A stretch of 47,465 nucleotides of DNA from CAYMRB01 sp964392615 (GTDB lineage: Bacteria > Planctomycetota > UBA8108), in assembly GCA_964392615.1 (NCBI GenBank), contig CAYMRB010000013.1, forward strand, positions 1 to 47,465, in the 5' to 3' direction. The notes beneath the pieces were generated by a model, which was given only the letters and a program-made list of their open reading frames with translations, was not told where the DNA came from and searched no databases. Made by a program: the position numbers and the translations under genes. Position 1 is the first letter of the stretch. Each line of letters begins with the position of its first letter. Shown here one piece after another: positions 17,900 to 26,479 of this stretch.

Positions 17900-19648
17900 A
17901 TGCTCGACTCGACGATACGCTGGCGGACTGCGCCCGCTTGCTGCATCCGTGGAATCGCTCTCGCCCTCGCCCTCGCCCTCGCGGCCGTGTCCGCGCGCGC
18001 TGCTCGTGCGGCCGACGAGACGGGTCGTCCATCGCGTCCCAACATCGTCCTCATCATGGCGGACGATATGGGCTACACCGACGTCGGGTGTTACGGCAGC
18101 GAGATCCGCACGCCGAATCTCGATCGCCTGGCCGCGGGCGGCGTGCGGTTCACGCAGTTCTACAACACGTCGCGTTGCTGTCCGACACGTGCGGCTCTCC
18201 TGACCGGTCTGTACTCGCATCAAGCCGGCATCGGCCTGATGACCGGCGATCGCGGCTGGGATGCCTACCGCGGCGATCTCAACCGTCGCTGCGTGACGAT
18301 CGCCGAGGCGTTGCGGCCGGCAGGGTATCGCAATTACATGTCCGGCAAGTGGCACGTGACGAAGCACGTGTCACCGCAAGGGCCGAAGCACAACTGGCCG
18401 ATCCAAAGGGGCTTTGACTGCTTCTACGGCACGATCATCGGCGCCGGCAGCTTCTACGATCCAGCGACGCTGTGTCGCGACAACGACTACATCACACCGG
18501 TCAACGACTCGAGCTATCGCCCGGAGCACTTCTACTACAGCGACGCGATCAGCGACAACGCGGTCGAGTACCTGCGCAGCCACCGCGCCGAACACGGCAG
18601 CAAGCCGTTCTTTCTGTACGTGTCGTACACCAGCGCGCATTGGCCGATGCACGCGCCGGAGGAGGACATCGCGCGCTACAGGGGCAAGTACGACGACGGC
18701 TGGACACCGATCCGCGAGGCCCGCTTCCGCCGCGCGCAGGAGCTCGGTGTCCTCGATGGCAAGTGGAAGATGTCGCCCGACGCCAGGAGCTGGGACCAGG
18801 TCGAGCACAAGGCGTGGGAGATCCGCTGCATGGAGGTCTACGCGGCGATGGTCGACCGCATGGACCAGGGGATCGGGAGGATCGTCGATGAGCTGCGCCG
18901 GCAGAAGGTCCTCGACGACACGATCGTTATCTACTTGCAGGACAACGGCGGCTGCGCCGAGGGCTACGGTCGGCGTTCGAATGCGGAGAGAATTCGCGGC
19001 GTGAAGCACGAGCCGCTCGGACCGAACGACTTCCAGAAGAAGATCTGGCCGCCGATGCAGACGCGCGACGGCCGGCCCGTGCGTACCGGACCTCCCGCGA
19101 TGCCCGGTGCCGAAGACACCTTCGTCGCGTACGGTGTCGGCTGGGCGAACGCATCGAACACGCCGTTTCGCGGCTTCAAGCACGACGGCTACGAAGGCGG
19201 CATCAGCACGCCGTTCATCGTTTACTGGCCGCGCGGCATTCCCGCGGCGCGACGCAACTCGATCGTCCACGAGCCGAGCCATCTGATCGATCTGATGGCG
19301 ACGTTCGTCGACGCATCGGGTGCGCGGTATCCGAGCGTCGTCGCAGGCGAGAAGATCCAGCCGATGGAAGGCGTCAGCTTGCTCCCGGCGCTGTCGGGCA
19401 AGCCGCTCGCGCGCCAGGCGCCGCTCGGCTTCGAGCACCACGGCAACCTCGCGCTGCGCGACGGGCGGTGGAAGATCGTCTCCGCCTACCGCCGCAACCA
19501 GCCGACGCGGTGGGAGCTCTACGACATGGACGTCGACCGCACCGAGCTCGAGGACGTGTCGACGAAGCACCCCGAGAAGAAGCAGGAGCTCATCGCGAAG
19601 TGGCACGCGTGGGCCGATCGAGTCGGCGTGCAGCCGTGGCCGTTCTAA
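17900..19648 (+). CDS. Arylsulfatase-type sulfatase
   Basis: 582 residues from ATG 17900, with GAGGA seven bases upstream. The signal peptide (1-38) contains an Ala-Leu repeat encoded by a CTCGCC repeat and ends ARAA. The catalytic domain opens at 45 with RPNIVLIMADDMGYTDVGCYG, including the metal-binding Asp pair. SRCCPTRAALLTG carries the C-x-P-x-R formylglycine motif, with Cys93 modified. MSGKWHVTKH, YTSAHWPMH and IYLQDNGGCAEGYG supply further active-site segments, and the C-terminal subdomain ends DGRWKIVSAYR...WELYDM. A long insertion (about 290-430) is common in planctomycete arylsulfatases. Length and layout are normal. It should remove sulfate from carbohydrates in the periplasm or outside; substrate specificity cannot be read from the sequence. 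A strong hairpin follows at 19663-19703. Confidence 0.95.
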   Translation: MLDSTIRWRTAPACCIRGIALALALALAAVSARAARAADETGRPSRPNIVLIMADDMGYTDVGCYGSEIRTPNLDRLAAGGVRFTQFYNTSRCCPTRAALLTGLYSHQAGIGLMTGDRGWDAYRGDLNRRCVTIAEALRPAGYRNYMSGKWHVTKHVSPQGPKHNWPIQRGFDCFYGTIIGAGSFYDPATLCRDNDYITPVNDSSYRPEHFYYSDAISDNAVEYLRSHRAEHGSKPFFLYVSYTSAHWPMHAPEEDIARYRGKYDDGWTPIREARFRRAQELGVLDGKWKMSPDARSWDQVEHKAWEIRCMEVYAAMVDRMDQGIGRIVDELRRQKVLDDTIVIYLQDNGGCAEGYGRRSNAERIRGVKHEPLGPNDFQKKIWPPMQTRDGRPVRTGPPAMPGAEDTFVAYGVGWANASNTPFRGFKHDGYEGGISTPFIVYWPRGIPAARRNSIVHEPSHLIDLMATFVDASGARYPSVVAGEKIQPMEGVSLLPALSGKPLARQAPLGFEHHGNLALRDGRWKIVSAYRRNQPTRWELYDMDVDRTELEDVSTKHPEKKQELIAKWHAWADRVGVQPWPF

Positions 19649-19662
19649 TCGCGCAATCCAGC

Positions 19663-19703
19663 CACCGCGCTGAGCGAGATCGAGGTGTCGCTCGAGCGCG
19701 GTG
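19663..19703 (+). terminator. Strong hairpin after the second sulfatase
   Basis: CACCGCGCTGAGCGA pairs with TCGCTC-G-AGCGCGGTG: 15 base pairs, one bulged G and a 10-base loop. It starts 15 bases after the sulfatase stop and lies between convergent genes. No T tract follows, so it may act as a hairpin-only terminator or 3' stabiliser. Confidence 0.55.
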
Positions 19704-19726
19704 ACTCGTCTTGACGACCGGCGGCA

Positions 19727-19746
19727 CTAGCCTAGCGCTAGGCTAG
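19727..19746. repeat. Perfect 20-base palindrome at the 3' end of the PEP-CTERM gene
   Basis: CTAGCCTAGCGCTAGGCTAG is its own reverse complement and covers the TAG stop codon of the PEP-CTERM gene (19743-19745). As RNA it would form an 8-bp stem with a GCGC loop. It could serve as a terminator for the leftward gene or as a protein-binding site. Confidence 0.55.
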
Positions 19747-20423
19747 GCGGCCTGGCGGCGCCTCTGCGCACGCCGTCGGCGCGCGGCGAGCACGCCGCCC
19801 ACGCCGAGGCAGATCGACGCGAGGGCCCAGCTGGCCGGCTCGGGGATGGCGATGAGCTGGCTCTGGGCGAGATCGCCAGCATGGGAGCCGCTCGCGAACG
19901 AGATGTTCATGACGCGGACGCTGCCGATGTCGGTCCAACCGGAGCCGTTCGCTTCGGAGATCCACGCGAGCGCCTGGGCGTCGCTCGTGCTGGTGAGCTC
20001 GTGTTCGAGAACCCAGATCGCACGCTGCAGGCTATTGGCCGAATTCCGGCGCGCGGTCGAGTTCGCCACATAGCTGTAGTTCGACAGCGTGCCCGTGTGG
20101 AACTGCCAGTACAGATAGGCCGTCTCGGGCGAGATGGGGTCCGGGCTGGGACCTCCGACGCCACCATCGATCGCCACGCCGGATATGCTGTCCACGTGGA
20201 ACGTGTCGGTGAAGTTGAGGTACTCGTTCCTCTCGACGCAGAAGACGCGCATCAGCTCGCCCTCCGAATCGCCGACGACGTCGACGCCGAACTCGCCGCC
20301 GCCAGTGGTCCCCTCTCGGTTGATGAACTGGATCACGTCACCCACGTTGATCTGCCCCGCCTCGACGGTCCCGAACACGGTCAAGAAGGTCACCGCAAGT
20401 GCCGCTAGTACAATCCGTCTCAT
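19743..20423 (-). CDS. PEP-CTERM sorting domain protein
   Basis: 226 residues from ATG 20423, where a signal peptide starts (1-22, ending VEAG); a GGAGGGG purine run precedes it by about nine bases. The body has few cysteines and resembles the Thioester-like/TQXA-type secreted modules seen in some PEP-CTERM proteins only weakly: FINREGTTGGGEFGV, VFCVERNEYLNF, AYLYWQFHTG, then SLQRAIWVLEHEL. The last 30 residues are a clear tripartite sorting signal: IPEPASWALA, a hydrophobic stretch, then RRRRAQRRR. Such proteins are cleaved and anchored or secreted by exosortase; no exosortase gene is present here. It is the last gene of the leftward run and ends in the 20-base palindrome. Confidence 0.88.
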   Translation of the reverse strand: MRRIVLAALAVTFLTVFGTVEAGQINVGDVIQFINREGTTGGGEFGVDVVGDSEGELMRVFCVERNEYLNFTDTFHVDSISGVAIDGGVGGPSPDPISPETAYLYWQFHTGTLSNYSYVANSTARRNSANSLQRAIWVLEHELTSTSDAQALAWISEANGSGWTDIGSVRVMNISFASGSHAGDLAQSQLIAIPEPASWALASICLGVGGVLAARRRRAQRRRQAA

Positions 20424-20617
20424 GATCGAGTTCCCCTCCTCGTTGCCGCCCGAGCTCCAGCCGTTTGTCAGCGATAGGAGCATACGAGAGCCGCAAGCGG
20501 CTCCTCAGCCTATCTACTCCCTCGTTTACTATGCACCTACTGCTAACCTGAAACGCAGCCTCGGCCAAGGCCGGTTCCGATAAGGCCATCGATTCTCGGC
20601 CGTCAGCGCGAGGTGGG

Positions 20618-23272
20618 CTACCGCGTTCGCGTCGTCCCCTCCTGACGCGTGGCCAACTCGCGTCGGCTACGGCGCTCGATCGCCTCGGACTCGAGGCGCT
20701 TGCGCCACCACGTGAGGTACTCCGCGCACGGCTCCGACCCGAGCATGTCCTCGCGCGGCTTCGCGGCCAGCTCGCGGCTCCAACCTCGCACGACCTCGAG
20801 GGCGGCGCGGTAGCGCGGATTGTCCGTCGACTTGAACGCGAACCCGTCGCAGAGCCCGAGACCGCCGGCGTTTTCGGCGAGAGGTCCGCGCAAGAGCCGA
20901 CTTTGTTCGGGATGAGTCAGGTTGATCAGGACGGCGTTCGTCGTGTCGTAGCGCTGGGCGACGCGCCACTCGAAGCCGCGGCCCGCGCGCTTTCGTCCGA
21001 ATGCCGACTCGGGTAGCCCCGGCGGCGCTGAGGGTTTGTGGCAGCTGCTGCACGCATCGCCGAGCGCGCGCCAGAGCGGACCCGCGTCGTTCACGATGCA
21101 GCGCCCGAACGGTGCCTCGTAGCGCGTGATCGCGTAGGTGCCGTAGTACGGCGCGCCGAGGTCGATCCAGGCGATGAGGCGATCCTTCTCTTCGGCGGTC
21201 AGCTCGACGTCGTAGTGCCCTTTCTCGAGCAGTCGGATCAGCGGACTCGCGATCGCGCCGACCGACCGCGGGCGGATCTCCGGCGGGTCCGATCGGGTGC
21301 CCGCCACGGTCACGAACGGGCGAAGGTTCTCGTAGCCGAGGCTGAACGCATCCGTCTTGTCGGCGCGCAGGTCGATGCCGCGCGCGTCGTTCTGATCGTG
21401 GCAACCGATGCACGCGCGATCGAGCACCGGCTGCACGTCCTCGTGGAAGTTGAACGGTCGGTCGGTGGCGCACCACGCCGGATCCGGCACGTGCGGCTTC
21501 CGCGCGAGCGCCTTTTCGAACGTCGAGCGCGGCGCCTCCTGCTTGCGATCATGACAGCCGACACACGACCTGACCTCGCCGGGCTGCAGCGTCACCCAGC
21601 TGCGCTCCCACTGGATCGCCTTGCCGTCCGCATCCAGCGGCTGGAAGTACACGGCCCGGTTGGCCGGCACCTTGAAGACCGCCGTGCCTTCCGGATCGAC
21701 AGGCACCGTGCCGATGACCCGCTTCGCGTCCCACGAGCTGTTCAGGCCCATCGGAGGCGTGCCGTCCATGCCCGCCCATTGCTTCGTGCCCGCGGGGCGG
21801 AAGAGAAGCTCGATGACGCGCAGCGCCTTGACCGCGCCGCGCTCGACGCCCTCCATCGCCGATCCTCGGTAGACGTCGACCAGGCAGACCGTCGCGTCAG
21901 TCGCGTCGAAGTCGACTCGCGACGGCACGACGGGCGGTCGTGGCCGCGGTCGTAGCGGCATCGGCGACAGGCAGGAGATCCCGGCCTCCTCGTACACCGG
22001 CACCCGATTGCCGAACGTGTCGATCAAGCAGATGCCGAAATGCTCCTTGCCCCGCGGCTTGCACGAGACCAGGAAGAAGCGATCGGAGAGCGGGTACGGG
22101 TACTGGTAGACCGCCGGCAGGCGCTGCCAGTACATCTCGTTCTTGATCGACTCGATCTTCCGCGCCGGCCAGATGTGCACGCAACCGGCTGTCTCCTCGG
22201 CTCCGAGGTCCGGATCGAAGATGCCGATCTCGCCGCACTGATCGACGTTGTGATGGCCGGAGAGCGTGCAGACGATGCGGTCGCTTCCCGGAATCGCCCG
22301 CGCGTGCAGCATCGAGATCGGCCAGAACGAGTTGTTGCCGTAGAAGGCCTCGTGTCCCGTTCCGTCGGGCCGCATCGTCGCGAGCCCCTGGACGTGGAGC
22401 ACCCATCGGTCGTTGTACTCCCAGCGCGTGAAGATCACGCGGCCGTCGTTCAGGACCGTCGGAAAGTTGTCGTGGACGTGATTGATGGTGAGGCGGTGGA
22501 TGTTCGCGCCGTCACGGTCCATCCGGTACAGGTTCGACACCGGCGTCGGGAAGCAATCGACCGTCTGCACGCAACGAGTCGAGTTGAAGACGATCGAGTC
22601 GTCCGGCAGATAGCAGCCCTCGTAGTCGGCGAAGCCGGGATCCGTCGTCAGCTGTCGGATCGCTCGATCCCCGACGTCGATCTCGTAGAGGTGGTAGTCG
22701 TCGTCATCGAGACTCTTCTTCTGAGCGAACAGGACGCGTGCGCCGTCGAAGTGGATCTCCGGATCGCGGATGACGCCGGACGGGCAATCGATGAGCACGT
22801 CCAAGGTGTCGCTCGTCCACGGCGTCGACAGCGTGCATAGCGAAGATCCCGGACGAAAGACGCGATGGCCGTTCGCCTGATCGCGGAACCAGCTCAGCGT
22901 TTCGTTGTACGCGTAGTGCCCGCCGCCCCAGCCGAGTGAGTGCCGTCGCACGAAGAGCAGCCTGTCGAACCGCAGGAGCGGATTCTCGATGAGGAGCGCG
23001 CGTCGTCTCAGTGCGGCGAGCTTCGTCGCGTCGACATCCGCTGCGTTCCTCAACGCCGCGAGCCCGGCGCGCAGAGTGCCATCGCGATCATACGAATCAG
23101 GGTACTCCTCGACGAGGAACGCGATCGCTCGGCCGAGCGAGTCGATATCGCCCTCATCGGCCGAGGCGACGGAAGCGAGCCACGGGGCGAGCAGGACGGC
23201 CGCGCAGGCCATCGTTCGAGTCGGCCATCGGGGGGGCATGAGTCGGATGCTATCGATGTCCGCACCGACCAT
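20618..23272 (-). CDS. Triheme HZS-alpha-like propeller cytochrome
   Basis: 884 residues from ATG 23272; ATG 23239 (residue 12) is an equally possible start and neither has a good ribosome site. A signal peptide runs to about residue 38. Residues about 140-440 form a TolB/PD40-like propeller (DPEIHFDGARVLFAQK, NLYRMDRDGANIHRLT, DGRVIFTRWEYNDR). Three CXXCH haem c motifs follow: CVGCH 570-574, CIGCH 621-625 and CSSCH 741-745. Between them lies a stretch typical of the domain family named after the alpha subunit of hydrazine synthase (RAVYFQPLDADGKAIQWERSW, LTAEEKDRLIAWIDLGAPYYG). These relatives are common in non-anammox planctomycetes, and the rest of the hydrazine pathway is absent here. The role is therefore an exported redox or binding protein of unknown substrate. 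Confidence 0.85.
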   Translation of the reverse strand: MVGADIDSIRLMPPRWPTRTMACAAVLLAPWLASVASADEGDIDSLGRAIAFLVEEYPDSYDRDGTLRAGLAALRNAADVDATKLAALRRRALLIENPLLRFDRLLFVRRHSLGWGGGHYAYNETLSWFRDQANGHRVFRPGSSLCTLSTPWTSDTLDVLIDCPSGVIRDPEIHFDGARVLFAQKKSLDDDDYHLYEIDVGDRAIRQLTTDPGFADYEGCYLPDDSIVFNSTRCVQTVDCFPTPVSNLYRMDRDGANIHRLTINHVHDNFPTVLNDGRVIFTRWEYNDRWVLHVQGLATMRPDGTGHEAFYGNNSFWPISMLHARAIPGSDRIVCTLSGHHNVDQCGEIGIFDPDLGAEETAGCVHIWPARKIESIKNEMYWQRLPAVYQYPYPLSDRFFLVSCKPRGKEHFGICLIDTFGNRVPVYEEAGISCLSPMPLRPRPRPPVVPSRVDFDATDATVCLVDVYRGSAMEGVERGAVKALRVIELLFRPAGTKQWAGMDGTPPMGLNSSWDAKRVIGTVPVDPEGTAVFKVPANRAVYFQPLDADGKAIQWERSWVTLQPGEVRSCVGCHDRKQEAPRSTFEKALARKPHVPDPAWCATDRPFNFHEDVQPVLDRACIGCHDQNDARGIDLRADKTDAFSLGYENLRPFVTVAGTRSDPPEIRPRSVGAIASPLIRLLEKGHYDVELTAEEKDRLIAWIDLGAPYYGTYAITRYEAPFGRCIVNDAGPLWRALGDACSSCHKPSAPPGLPESAFGRKRAGRGFEWRVAQRYDTTNAVLINLTHPEQSRLLRGPLAENAGGLGLCDGFAFKSTDNPRYRAALEVVRGWSRELAAKPREDMLGSEPCAEYLTWWRKRLESEAIERRSRRELATRQEGTTRTR

Positions 23273-23292
23273 CCAGCGTCAGCGCAGCGGCG

Positions 23293-24984
23293 CTACTCGA
23301 ACGCGACCTGCACCTCTAGGATCCCGACGCATTCGCGACGCAGCGGTGTCATGTGGATGCGGATCGCGTCGCAGCTCAGCGGCGCCGCGGGACGCACGAC
23401 GTTGTACTGGTTGACCTTCGCCCCGTAGCGATCGGTCGCATGGAGCTGGAATGGCTGCCAGCGTCCGTCCTGCTCGACCTCCAGCGACCACTTTCTCGGG
23501 AGCCAGACGTCCTGGCGGTCGTGCATCCAGTACACGCCGACGCTGCGCACCGACTTCGTGCCGTGGAAGCGCGCTTCGACCCACTGCGGAGTTCCCTTCT
23601 GCGGCCGGCTGGACCACCGTGGCACCGTCTTGCCGCTGGACCACCTCGGCTCCTTGCCGTCGCCGACCGCGGCGGTCGTGTCGAGCGGCGACGTGTGCGA
23701 AGCGGTGATCGACGCGAAGATGCTCTCATTCGGCAGTCGGTGGGGGTCGTACACCGCTAGCTCCTTCTGGCGCGGAAACCAGACGGTCATCGAGCTCACG
23801 CCGCGGTTATTCCACGCGTAGTACGGTGTCAGGACTGCCGTCGTCGACTCGACGCTGCCGTCGGCGGTTACCGCCTTCGCGGGCACACGGACCTGGGGGA
23901 AGGAGATGGTGTTGAACGTGTGCGTCACGGGAACGGCCTTCTTCGCGGCGGCGAGATCGTCGAACAAGAGCCTCTGCGTCGCCCCGCCGTTGTCGACGCC
24001 CTCCGCGCAGAGCACGAACGGGCCGCGAGTCAGGGCGACGCGATTCGTGTTGGCCGTCACCGCCGCATGGCACTCGCTGACGCGCACCGGCATCGGCAGC
24101 TGTAGCTCGACCTTGTTGCTGGTGCGCCACTCGCGGTCGATCGATACGAACCCCTTCTCGACGCGCGTCGCGACGGGACGGCCGTTGACGGTGACCGTCA
24201 CGGCTTGATCGCTCGCGCGCGCGAAGCGATATAGCTCGCCCGGAACGAAGCGGTCGCGCGTCCACGTCGGAATGCGCAGGAGCAGGCGAAAACGGGTCGG
24301 CTTCTCCGGCGCGAGGAAGACGCTGACCTTGCCGTCGTTCGGATACAGAGTCTCCTGATGGACGCGTACCCGCACGCCGCCGATCTCGACCGTCGTGTTG
24401 CTCTCCGCGTAGAACGTCAGGTACAGGTCGCGATCGTCGTGGGCGTACATCATGCCGGGCACCTGCGGAATCAGCCGCGCCATGTTCGACGGGCAGCACG
24501 CGGTGCCGAACCAGGGCGCTCGCCCCGCCGTGCCGTGGTTGAACGGGTGCTTGCCGACGCCGGTCGTGTGCGACGGGTACAGGTAGCCGTTCGAGTGTTG
24601 CGCGGCCGCGATGAGGTCGGCGAGCTCGTCGAGGCGGCCCTCGAGCTCCGGATCGCGCCGCAACTGCAGGAGGTATGCAGCGCCCTCCATGACCTTGTAC
24701 AGGTCCGAGTCGATGAACCGGTGTGGGCGGTGCCCCTTGACCTCCTTACCGGCGAGGAAGTCGCGCGCTGCCTTCAGGTGCTCGACGCCCGGGCGCGTGC
24801 GTTCGAACGCGAAGGGCACGAGGGTCTCCCGTTGCGTGACAAGCCGTGGCCGCCAGAAGTCGCTCGTCATCTCGACTTCGTTGAAGGGCACCGGCTCGAG
24901 CGGGTAGTCTGCCGCTGACGCATTGCCGTTTTGCAGCGAGGCGAACACCGTGACGACGATTACAGAGAAGTGCTTGGCGTGCAT
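23293..24984 (-). CDS. GH127-family (DUF1680) protein with a large internal deletion
   Basis: 563 residues from ATG 24984, with a signal peptide 1-25. Residues 28-135 match the start of beta-L-arabinofuranosidase GH127 proteins (SDFWRPRLVTQRETLVPFAFERTR, SDLYKVMEGAAYLL, NGYLYPSHT). The protein then jumps at about 141-146 (near 24555) straight to the segment before the cysteine pair: GRAPWFGTACCPSNMARL, Cys163/Cys164. Roughly 200-250 residues of the catalytic barrel are missing, including the stretch with the acid/base Glu and the E-x-C zinc ligands of characterised GH127 enzymes. The later beta-sandwich domains (about 200-420) and a discoidin-like C-terminal domain (about 440-563, SVRSVGVYWMHDRQDVWLPRKW) are intact. 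It should not be active as a glycosidase unless the deletion is an assembly collapse. Confidence 0.8.
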   Translation of the reverse strand: MHAKHFSVIVVTVFASLQNGNASAADYPLEPVPFNEVEMTSDFWRPRLVTQRETLVPFAFERTRPGVEHLKAARDFLAGKEVKGHRPHRFIDSDLYKVMEGAAYLLQLRRDPELEGRLDELADLIAAAQHSNGYLYPSHTTGVGKHPFNHGTAGRAPWFGTACCPSNMARLIPQVPGMMYAHDDRDLYLTFYAESNTTVEIGGVRVRVHQETLYPNDGKVSVFLAPEKPTRFRLLLRIPTWTRDRFVPGELYRFARASDQAVTVTVNGRPVATRVEKGFVSIDREWRTSNKVELQLPMPVRVSECHAAVTANTNRVALTRGPFVLCAEGVDNGGATQRLLFDDLAAAKKAVPVTHTFNTISFPQVRVPAKAVTADGSVESTTAVLTPYYAWNNRGVSSMTVWFPRQKELAVYDPHRLPNESIFASITASHTSPLDTTAAVGDGKEPRWSSGKTVPRWSSRPQKGTPQWVEARFHGTKSVRSVGVYWMHDRQDVWLPRKWSLEVEQDGRWQPFQLHATDRYGAKVNQYNVVRPAAPLSCDAIRIHMTPLRRECVGILEVQVAFE

Positions 24985-25014
24985 CGGGACACTCTGACTC
25001 GTGAACGTCGATCG

Positions 25015-25911
25015 CTACGCGAACCGTCGCAGGATCGACAGACACTGACCGCGGTAACTGCCGCCGAACAGGTTCAGATGGTTCAGCACGTGGTACAGCT
25101 TGTAGATTTCGAGGCGCTCGTCGGCGCCGGGCGCAAGCGGCCACACTTCCTCGTACGCGGCGTAGAACGCACCGGAGAAGCCGCCGAAGAGCATCGTCAT
25201 CGCGAGGTCGGCCTCGCGTCGACCATGGTATGTCGCCGGATCGATCAGCACCGGCTGTCCCGCGTCGTCCGCCAGGTAGTTGCCGCCCCACAGATCGCCG
25301 TGTAGCAGACAGGCGGGTTCGTCGGGCTCGCTGATGAGCTCGTCGAGCCGGTCGAGCAGGGCCTCGCCGAGGCGATCGAATGTCGCGTCGGTCAGCCCGC
25401 GCTCGCGCGCGAGCCGCAGTTGGAAGCCGAGCCGGTGCTCGCGCCAGAACTCGCACCAATCGCCGCACCAATCGTTTGGCTGCGGCGTCGAGCCGATCCA
25501 GTTCGCCGACTCGAAGCCGAAGCGCTCGGTGCGGCTCTGACGGTGGAGCTCGGCGAATTGCTGTCCGAAGACGGTGAAGAAATCGTTGCGCTGGCCCCCG
25601 GGCTCGATCGCCTCCATGACGAGGAACGGCGCGACCGCGCTGCCGGCCTGCCCGCCCGTGCCGATCGGCCGCGGCACGCGAATCGCCCCGACCGCCGCGA
25701 GCGCCCGCAGGCCTTCTGCCTCCCGATCGAACATTCCGTCGAGCGGCGCGGAGTTCGCCTTCACGAAGAAGGGCCGACCGTCCTCGAGCGCGATGACACG
25801 CGCGTCGTTGATACAGCCGCCGCCGGACGCCTTGACCGTCGCGATGCGCGCCGGCTGGCCGGTCTCGGTCGTGATCAACTGCTCGACTGCGGCGATGAGC
25901 GCTTCGTTCAT
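25015..25911 (-). CDS. Fructosamine/ketosamine 3-kinase family protein
   Basis: 298 residues from ATG 25911. It has the aminoglycoside-phosphotransferase-like fold of fructosamine kinases: a small nucleotide lobe with GGGCINDARVIALEDGR and FFVKAN (the ATP-binding Lys), then MFDREAEGLRAL, FLVMEAI, the catalytic loop LLHGDLWGGNYLAD with HGD-x-W-x-x-N, and the metal-binding IDPATYHGRREADLAMT. Length is normal. Bacterial members phosphorylate ketosamines such as ribulosamines or erythrulosamines on glycated proteins, which makes the adducts unstable and repairs the protein. The gene starts nine bases after the LMW-PTP gene, a pairing seen in other bacteria. The GH127 gene follows 30 bases downstream. 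Confidence 0.93.
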   Translation of the reverse strand: MNEALIAAVEQLITTETGQPARIATVKASGGGCINDARVIALEDGRPFFVKANSAPLDGMFDREAEGLRALAAVGAIRVPRPIGTGGQAGSAVAPFLVMEAIEPGGQRNDFFTVFGQQFAELHRQSRTERFGFESANWIGSTPQPNDWCGDWCEFWREHRLGFQLRLARERGLTDATFDRLGEALLDRLDELISEPDEPACLLHGDLWGGNYLADDAGQPVLIDPATYHGRREADLAMTMLFGGFSGAFYAAYEEVWPLAPGADERLEIYKLYHVLNHLNLFGGSYRGQCLSILRRFA

Positions 25912-25920
25912 GGTGGTCGA

Positions 25921-26421
25921 TCAGCTCTTGCGTTCGAGCAGGTGGTCGACGATCGCCGGGCAGGCCGACTCGATCATGTCGAGGACGTGTTCGAAGCCCC
26001 GCGCGCCGCCATAGTACGGATCGGGGACGTCGATCTCGCTCCCGTCGGGAAGAAACTCGCTGAGCAGGCGCACCTCGGCGCGCCGGCGTTCGCGAGCGAC
26101 GCCGTGTCGTTCCAGCGCGTGGATGTCTTCCAGGTTCTCGCGGTCCATTGCGACGACGAGATCGAATCGGTCGAGGTCCGCCGGCTCGATCGGTCGCGCC
26201 CGGCTCAGGAACTCGTAGCCACGGCGTTCGCCGGCCTCGCGCATGCGCGGATCCGGGCGTTTGCCCGCGTGGTACGAGATCGTGCCGGCCGAGTCGACGC
26301 GAATGCGCTCGTCGAGGCCGCGATCGCTGACGACGTGGCGCATCACCGCTTCGCCGGTCGGCGAGCGGCAGATGTTGCCCATGCAGACGAAGAGGACGCT
26401 GGTGGGGTCGGATCGGTTCAT
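25921..26421 (-). CDS. Low-molecular-weight protein tyrosine phosphatase family
   Basis: 166 residues from ATG 26421. The P-loop CMGNICRSP (C-x5-R-S, Cys13, Arg19) is at the N-terminus as in all LMW-PTPs. The general-acid segment VPDPYYGGARGFEHVLDMIE is near the C-terminus, and SAGT, HAGKRPDPRM and LVVAMDRENLEDI are the other family blocks. Length is normal for the family and there is no signal peptide, so it acts in the cytoplasm. The human homologue has been reported to dephosphorylate protein-bound ribulosamine 5-phosphate, and the gene here lies nine bases before a fructosamine-kinase gene. A deglycation role is therefore more likely than regulation of a capsule kinase, none of which is encoded nearby. 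Confidence 0.93.
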   Translation of the reverse strand: MNRSDPTSVLFVCMGNICRSPTGEAVMRHVVSDRGLDERIRVDSAGTISYHAGKRPDPRMREAGERRGYEFLSRARPIEPADLDRFDLVVAMDRENLEDIHALERHGVARERRRAEVRLLSEFLPDGSEIDVPDPYYGGARGFEHVLDMIESACPAIVDHLLERKS

Positions 26422-26479
26422 GGCGCGCATTATATCCGAGCTGCGCGGTGGCTCCGACCCCTCGTCGCTCAACGGGCTG

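Noticed and set aside
17958..17984. CTCGCC tandem repeat
   Set aside because: It simply encodes Ala-Leu repeats in a signal peptide.
16694..18367. Antisense open frame opposite both sulfatases
   Set aside because: It spans two genuine sulfatase genes and the gap between them; composition is typical of a shadow frame.
20618..23272. Anammox hydrazine synthase
   Set aside because: Only an alpha-like protein is present, with three rather than two CXXCH motifs and no beta/gamma subunit or hydrazine dehydrogenase nearby.
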